From Metellina segmentata (lineage: Eukaryota; Arthropoda; Arachnida; Araneae; Tetragnathidae): a DNA stretch of 64,000 nt. Both the position numbers and the translations under genes were made by a program. The notes under the pieces are model-generated. The model searched no databases and was not told the DNA's origin. It saw only the letters and a list, made by a program, of their open reading frames with translations. The DNA lies in NCBI GenBank assembly GCA_947359465.1, contig OX375878.1, positions 83,493,627 to 83,557,626 on the forward strand, written 5' to 3'. This document shows positions 58,733 to 64,000 of the stretch, piece after piece; positions within the stretch are counted from its first letter, which is position 1; every line of letters begins with the position of its first letter.

Positions 58733-59345
58733 TTCACTATATGGCCTCACTCACTTATTCCACGCCTTAAGCCTAGCGGTCGTGGCAAGACACAGCCTTG
58801 TTCGTTTTTTTATGTATATATATGTTAATTTTAAATTTGAAAAATTGGGCATTTTTTATGATTTTAGCACCTAAATATACAATCATACTGAATGAGAGCT
58901 TTTTTTGTAGCAAAATGTACTACCTTTCTAATTACGAATTGACCTTTTAAATGACATTTCAAGATCATTCACTTTGACTTCCAATTACAAGAATAGTGCT
59001 ATTTTAATTATTTTTTTAATGCATGTTAGAGGTATATTATTTATTTTTGCTTTCTGAAAGTTTCATAGAGGGACCCGCATGGGTTCCTAGTTAAAGAATA
59101 TTCGAAATAGAAAAATGTAGTAAGTACTCATAAACACCTGTATCTTTTGACCTGTTAGTCCAATCGAAATGAAAAAGGGCTTATTTTATAGAAAAAAGAT
59201 ATAACCTTTCTGATGATATATATATATAGATTACATACTATGAGTGACCATTCTGATTTCAAGGTCACTCGATATGTCCTTTGACCTACGGTTACAAAAG
59301 TGCAGGTTTTGTTTCCTAAAAACTATTTAAAAGATACATTATGTA

Positions 59346-59913
59346 CACTACCCTACAATAATGGACCGGACAGCCAGATGTGATGGTAAAAGAGAAATAA
59401 TGCATGCTTTAATAGGGGGTGTAGTCCCCCATGTGCTGCAATTACACTAGCAACCATTCTGGGCATACTTTCAACAAGGTTTTGATACACAGCTATGGGT
59501 ATTTGTGTCCATTCCTGCTGCAAGAATGTCGCCAGCTTAGTTTTAGATTTCGGACGTGGTTCCCTGGTTTGTAAGCGTTGCTCTTACACGTCCCACAAAT
59601 GTTATATGGGGTTTACGTCGGGACACTGGGCAGGCCAGGAAAGACGTTTTACATCCCTATCTTGATACCACTGCTTGACAGAGACTGCAACATGACATGA
59701 AGCGTTGTCGTCCTGGAAGTAACATTCGTCCATTCCATAAAATTGCCAGAGCGTAGGAAAGACCTGATTGTCCAAAATGTTCATGCAGGCGTCAGCATTC
59801 AATTTACCAGGAACAACATGCAAAGGTCCTAGGCCATACCCCAAAAAGCAATCCCAAACAAGTTGGATTTTATGCAAATCCGTTGGCATTCGGTCCATTA
59901 TTGTTGGGTAGTG
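59346..59913 (-). mobile_element. Tc1-like deletion derivative, complete ends (568 bp)
   Basis: TA flanks both ends (59344-59345 and 59914-59915). The inverted ends CACTACCCTACAATAATGG and CACTACCCAACAATAATGG extend to 23 bp with one mismatch. The transposase remnant begins inside the right inverted repeat, so the 5' part, including the DNA-binding domain, has been deleted. The same junction is present in the copy ending at 2799. It is inserted within a ~300-bp tandem repeat. Confidence 0.92.
59380..59898 (-). pseudogene. Tc1 transposase, C-terminal catalytic half
   Basis: An open frame of 98 codons (59898-59602) contains VPGKLNADACMNILDNQVFP, then MDECYFQDDNASCHVAV with the second catalytic Asp, and SWPAQCPDVNPI. 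The next codon, which should be the third catalytic Glu, is a TAA stop. Beyond it the same frame still reads HLWDV and the C-terminal tail. Normal length is about 340 residues; the DNA-binding domain and first catalytic Asp are deleted. It is dead. Confidence 0.88.
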
Positions 59914-60330
59914 TATCTTTGCTTTCTGAAAGTTCCATAGTCGCTCATGGGTTCATAGTTAAAAAATATTCGAAGTAAATAGAAATATGTATACACATAA
60001 AAAACATCTATATCTTTTGACCTGCATGTCCGATTTAGACGAAAAAAGCCTTATTTTATAGAAAAACGTATTCTTTCAAATGATATATTACATGATAGTA
60101 TGAGTGACCTTCCTGGTTTTAAGGTCACTCATAGTATCGTACTATTTTATCAGAAAGGTTACATTGAAGGTTTTGTAAGTCAGTTTTGCTCTTGAACTTT
60201 AAAAAAAAGGCATATCTTTATTTCCCTCCCTTAAAAACAAATGTTAAAAGTACATTATTTAACTTCGTTTTCTGAGTTTACAGTTGAGACAAGGCATGGG
60301 TTCATGGAGAAACAATATTCTAAATTAAAA

Positions 60331-62522
60331 TAACACATATCTATTGAAAACTGCACTTTCACTTCAATAGTTACCAATCACAGAATTAATTCGAGTGAAA
60401 TTGCCAATTTGGGTGGAATGTGGAATAAATGGTTTAGTAAAGGGAAAACTAGATGAAAGGTTTAGAAAGATGCGATATATATTCCGGGAAGTCTTGAGGT
60501 TTCAGTTACGAGTCGAAAAAGGTTTGTTCAGCTTGATCTTGTAGAACGCTTGTTCGCAATCCTGATTCTTGCCGTGGCTCACTCTAATTAGATGTAATTT
60601 CAGTACTCGACAGGATATTAGAACATTTTTTGCTGCGATCAAATAAGGCAAGAACCATTTAGTTAATCGAACTTTAATAGGTCGTTGTTACCTTTCAGTT
60701 TTGAATATTTCTCCTATTTAAATTTCCAAACTGCTTGGAATGCTGAATTAAATAACAAAATTATTGCTTTTCAAGATTGCAATCTATGCGTATCCCAATT
60801 TGAAACTTTCAGAAAGCAAAAATAAATAATGTACTTTAAACATATATTTTTAGAAAGTAAAAACATCTTTTTTTTTTTTTTTTTGAATTTGTAGATCAAA
60901 GACCTTATTTCTATATTTTTAGAACACATAAACACACACAAAAAAAAATGTTTTGACAGTTGAATAAATATTTATAAATGAAAGCTGTTTTTATAATGTA
61001 CCTTTGAACAGTATTCAATAGATTTAGTTCCAAAAACTAATTATTTACAGAACCTAATTTTGAGACAAAAAAAATGAGAAAATCATAAAAGTATTTTTAT
61101 TTAAATAATCATCATTAGACAATACAATTTTTTATCACAAAAGGAAACATAATTTCGCCATTTTTGACAGTTGATTCCAGTATAAACTTAAAAATAATTT
61201 CATGAAATAAGTTACCATCACTACTTATCACAAGTTATAATACAACATGCATATTTCAATGAGATTAGTTGTTTGCAATTGAAAAGAAAATGGTATAGTA
61301 ACAAAATAAAACAAATAAAAAACGAAAAACAATTTGGTATGCTGTGTAGATATAAAATAAATAAATTTTCTGTTTCAACAAAAGACTAGCATGTACCATA
61401 CTTAAATAAAAGCTATTCAAAATGTCATAAAAAGAACTAATGAACAAATCTCAACCAAATTTGGTACACGATTCCCTGAATATTGATTTATAAGAGGAAA
61501 AAGAAAGAAAAGACGTATCCACTAGAGGGAAAAAGGAAATTTGGTGTTATGCTCCACTAAATTTGAATATTATATCTTTAATACATCCCATGTATGCGAT
61601 GGAAATGCAAAAACACTCATACATTCTTAAAGCGTTTATTTAAATTCAACCGCTATTCATGACTTTTATCACAGTAGCAGTTGCTAGGCCCTACTGAAAA
61701 GAATTTCAGGGAATTGAGTCTTCTGAAAATTTCATTCGACTATAAAAGAATAAAGTCCAAATTAAGAAGCCAAAAAACGAAATAGTCCAAAGATTACTAA
61801 TTCTCAATGTAAGTTATCTTGGGATAAAGTGAACCTTGGTACATGTAGATTAGAAATTGCACTAGTGAAAGTTTGAATGATAAATTCTAATGTAGAAAAT
61901 CTGGGGGAAATCACATTTTGGATAAATTCTGTGCTCCTTTGCATTGCTTTTGAGCACTCAGTCAAGCCATAATAACTGCCTCAAATGACACCGTCTATGA
62001 ATTCCATAGCAATCACCACAAGTAAATTTGTTTCACTGCATCCTTTACTATCTAGATAGCAGTAAAGTTCTGCATAAGGAGATATGCTCAATACTTTTAA
62101 CAGTTCAACACATCAGCAGTAAATTGTGTTGTCACCAAAACTTTTAAGCAAAAAGGTACTCACACATGACAGATGAAACAATTACGCTGACAGCAGTAAA
62201 CATTTTAGAATGAGTGTGAATAACAGTGATTTTTTTTCCAATGTCACGAGTGTTACAATTGACAGAATAAACCCGTGACTTTAGATTATGAGCATGATCA
62301 GCATGTTATGTGTATGCCACTGAAGTTTTCAGTGTAGTTGGTTAAAAAAACAGATCACAGCATGTATGCAGAAACAGTTAATCGAATGTAGTTTTTATTG
62401 TGGTATTGATGACACAGAATTGTATCTTTAATATTTAATCTCCAATGTCATGCCATAGTTCCAACCTAATAGAAATCTACAATCCGAGTAATCAAAGTGA
62501 GTTGGCTCACAAATTTTCATTG
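60331..62522. other. AT-rich DNA, no recognised feature
   Basis: A poly-T run lies at about 60868-60884, with scattered A/T homopolymers. 61560-62400 is repeat-free and could be an untranslated region of a gene beyond the window, but no exon or splice site is identifiable. Confidence 0.4.
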
Positions 62523-62720
62523 AGGCCGCTATAGCTTAGTGGGTTTTCACTCTGCACTATCAGAATACAAGTTGTAAGAGGTGCAGGTTCGATTCCTGTA
62601 ACTACTGTATTTTTCTGTGTCAGTAAAAATTTTCCATATGTATGTCTATTTGCATCATGGAAAAACCATTGGTTGGTAATACTTGGCCTGATACAGCCTT
62701 TGAATAAAAAACAACTACAT
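62523..62720 (+). mobile_element. tRNA-derived SINE
   Basis: The head AGGCCGCTATAGCTTAGTGG (A-box), then GCAGGTTCGATTCCTG (strong B-box), has tRNA character, but no matching 3' acceptor side follows. The body TTCTGTGTCAGTAAAAATTT continues instead and resembles the fragment at 2810. It ends near AATAAAAAACAAC. Confidence 0.65.
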
Positions 62721-64000
62721 TTTATCTTATTGGCAGGATTTTGTAAACTATTTTCGAAAATGAAAAAAAACACTAATGAAAACAAGCATACCAAAAAAGA
62801 TTTGTACTATAGTTCTTTATACACCTTTCTGATCACAATTCCTTTATTCACATTAAGTACTTCTGCTGATCAAATGAACACATTCTCAACATTCAAGTTA
62901 AAAAAATAAACAAATGCACATATTGCACAATAAAACAAGCCATTTCAAATCCCCAATATTGTCAATCAAAGGAAAGATTTTACAAAACACAAAGCAGTCA
63001 TACAAACATGCAGGGTAAAATTAAAACGAAAAGCTTTCACATCACAGCCTGGTCAATCATCTACATATTGAAATTTTCTTACATTTTAGATAAATACATT
63101 TGACACAAATTAATAAAATCCAGTTAAATCTAAATCTGATTTCGTAATTTTCATAAAATAGTAGCTCATAATGGAAAAAACATTTGGAATAGGGTAAATA
63201 ACCAAAAACTTATATTTTACATTTATAAACATAAAAATCTGTGTTCATATGAATATATATTTTTGGTATTGTTCTCATCAATCCATGTAACACAAAATGA
63301 GACCTATTCAGGCTAAAAGCAATTGTGATGCATAATTTAACTCTTTATAATCAAAATTAGTTCAAATTTGTAAATCCACCAGGAAAACTGTCACCTTATG
63401 TTTTTTTTTACCTTAAAAATAAAAACTGTATACTGAAGGTAGTGTGTATTAAATTCTTTAATCTAAATAATTAACTAAGTATTCATTTATTACTTTTACA
63501 CGTTTTCCTTATCATCAAAAAGCTGCTTCCTCTTTTCAAGAGACAAGATTAGAGAATAGTAAAATCAACTTTAATAACGTCTTTTCCGATGAATAACATC
63601 CTTTCTCACTAACCTCAAAAGCAATAAAATTAAATGACAGAAAATATCAATTTTCATTACAACATTACTGAGAGTAACAGAAAAAGTTAAGCAAAACTAA
63701 TAAAGAAATTAATAATTCAAGCAAAACAAAGTAATAAGTATCTAAAATTTTCCCCAATACAGAAAAAAAAGGAACAGGTACATAAATATAAACATAATCT
63801 GATATGAAATTAAACAAAATAAAAAATAATTATTGAACAATTTGAGTGAGCAAAAATTAAATTTATATGATATAAAATTTATATTTTATTAATTAATATT
63901 AATCCCGTCTTCAGTACATTTTTGAAGTAACAGCACTTCATTCCAAATATTATAACATTTTGAACCCAAAAACTTATATAATAAAAAAAAGAATAATTTA
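62721..64000. other. AT-rich DNA to the window edge, no recognised feature
   Basis: Only short AT-driven frames. No repeat family member seen. Confidence 0.4.

Larger units (their letters stand above)
59047..60330 (+). repeat. ~300-bp tandem repeat, 2-3 diverged units, interrupted by Tc1
   Basis: TTGCTTTCTGAAAGTT starts units at 59047 and 59919, with a weaker third at 60264. Shared words: CATGGGTTC, TCTTTTGACCTG, TTATTTTATAGAAAAA, TGAGTGACC and AAGGTCACTC. Removing the Tc1 copy gives periods of about 302 and 345 bp. A faint earlier unit may begin near 58840. An inverted fragment (TTTCAGAAAGCAAAAATAAA) is at about 60807. Confidence 0.75.

Noticed and set aside
62523..62605. Functional tRNA gene
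   Set aside because: A/B-boxes are present, but the acceptor stem does not close and the sequence continues as SINE body.
60331..64000. 3' untranslated region of a neighbouring gene
   Set aside because: Repeat-poor AT-rich sequence fits, but no exon, stop codon or polyadenylation context ties it to a gene.

Overview
This 64 kb window reads as non-genic nuclear DNA from an animal with a large, AT-rich, transposon-laden genome. An arthropod is most likely, and a spider or other arachnid is my best guess. That guess is inference: it rests on about two-thirds A+T, no host gene in 64 kb, and Tc1, DUF4817-type mariner, hAT, Helitron-like and tRNA-derived SINE remains typical of arthropod genomes. 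There are no operons, ribosome binding sites, rRNA genes or bacterial-style coding blocks. I recognise no intact host protein-coding gene. Nearly all open frames are 60-100 codons, AT-rich and low in complexity, as expected by chance.

Layout. 0-10 kb: a degraded SINE, a Tc1 deletion derivative (to 2799), a 310-bp MITE (5329-5638), then plain AT-rich DNA. 10.5-13.2 kb: a SINE tail, a 315-bp tandem duplication, and a complete 1.65-kb Helitron-like element (11520-13164) carrying a 20-bp minisatellite. 13-26 kb: mostly featureless, with a nested hairpin cluster (18.1 kb), a paired TTTAATTA-containing repeat (19.05 kb) and a piggyBac-like TTAA MITE (19391-19899). 26.05-27.34 kb: a homogeneous 110-bp satellite array of 12 units. 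28-34 kb: SINEs, two of them with perfect 14-bp target duplications, a 237-bp MITE and a tandem duplication with an inverted component. 35.9-39.2 kb: a hAT 3' end, a ~2-kb inverted-repeat element of unknown class and a small MITE. 40.9-43.9 kb: a second complete Helitron-like element, back-to-back SINEs, an internally deleted mariner and a second mariner C-terminus. 46.1-46.7 kb: a long inverted repeat around (TA)n. 52.3-53.2 kb: the larger relative of the 5.3-kb MITE. 54.65-58.73 kb: a nested cluster of Helitron-like elements, a mariner inside it, and a GC-rich 929-bp retroposon inside the mariner. 59.0-60.3 kb: a ~300-bp tandem repeat into which a Tc1 derivative has jumped. 60.3-64 kb: AT-rich DNA with one tRNA-like SINE.

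Nothing here works together as a pathway. The window records successive transposition. Every recognisable transposase is broken: internal deletions in both Tc1 and both DUF4817 mariner copies, lost catalytic residues, stop codons or frameshifts. The mobile copies must therefore have depended on enzymes encoded elsewhere. The most interesting structures are the Helitron-like family with readable A|TC...CTAG|T ends (including one copy inserted exactly at the 5' junction of another), the three-layer nest at 54.6-58.7 kb, the uncharacterised 929-bp retroposon, and the SINEs that join different tRNA-like heads to one shared 3' half.
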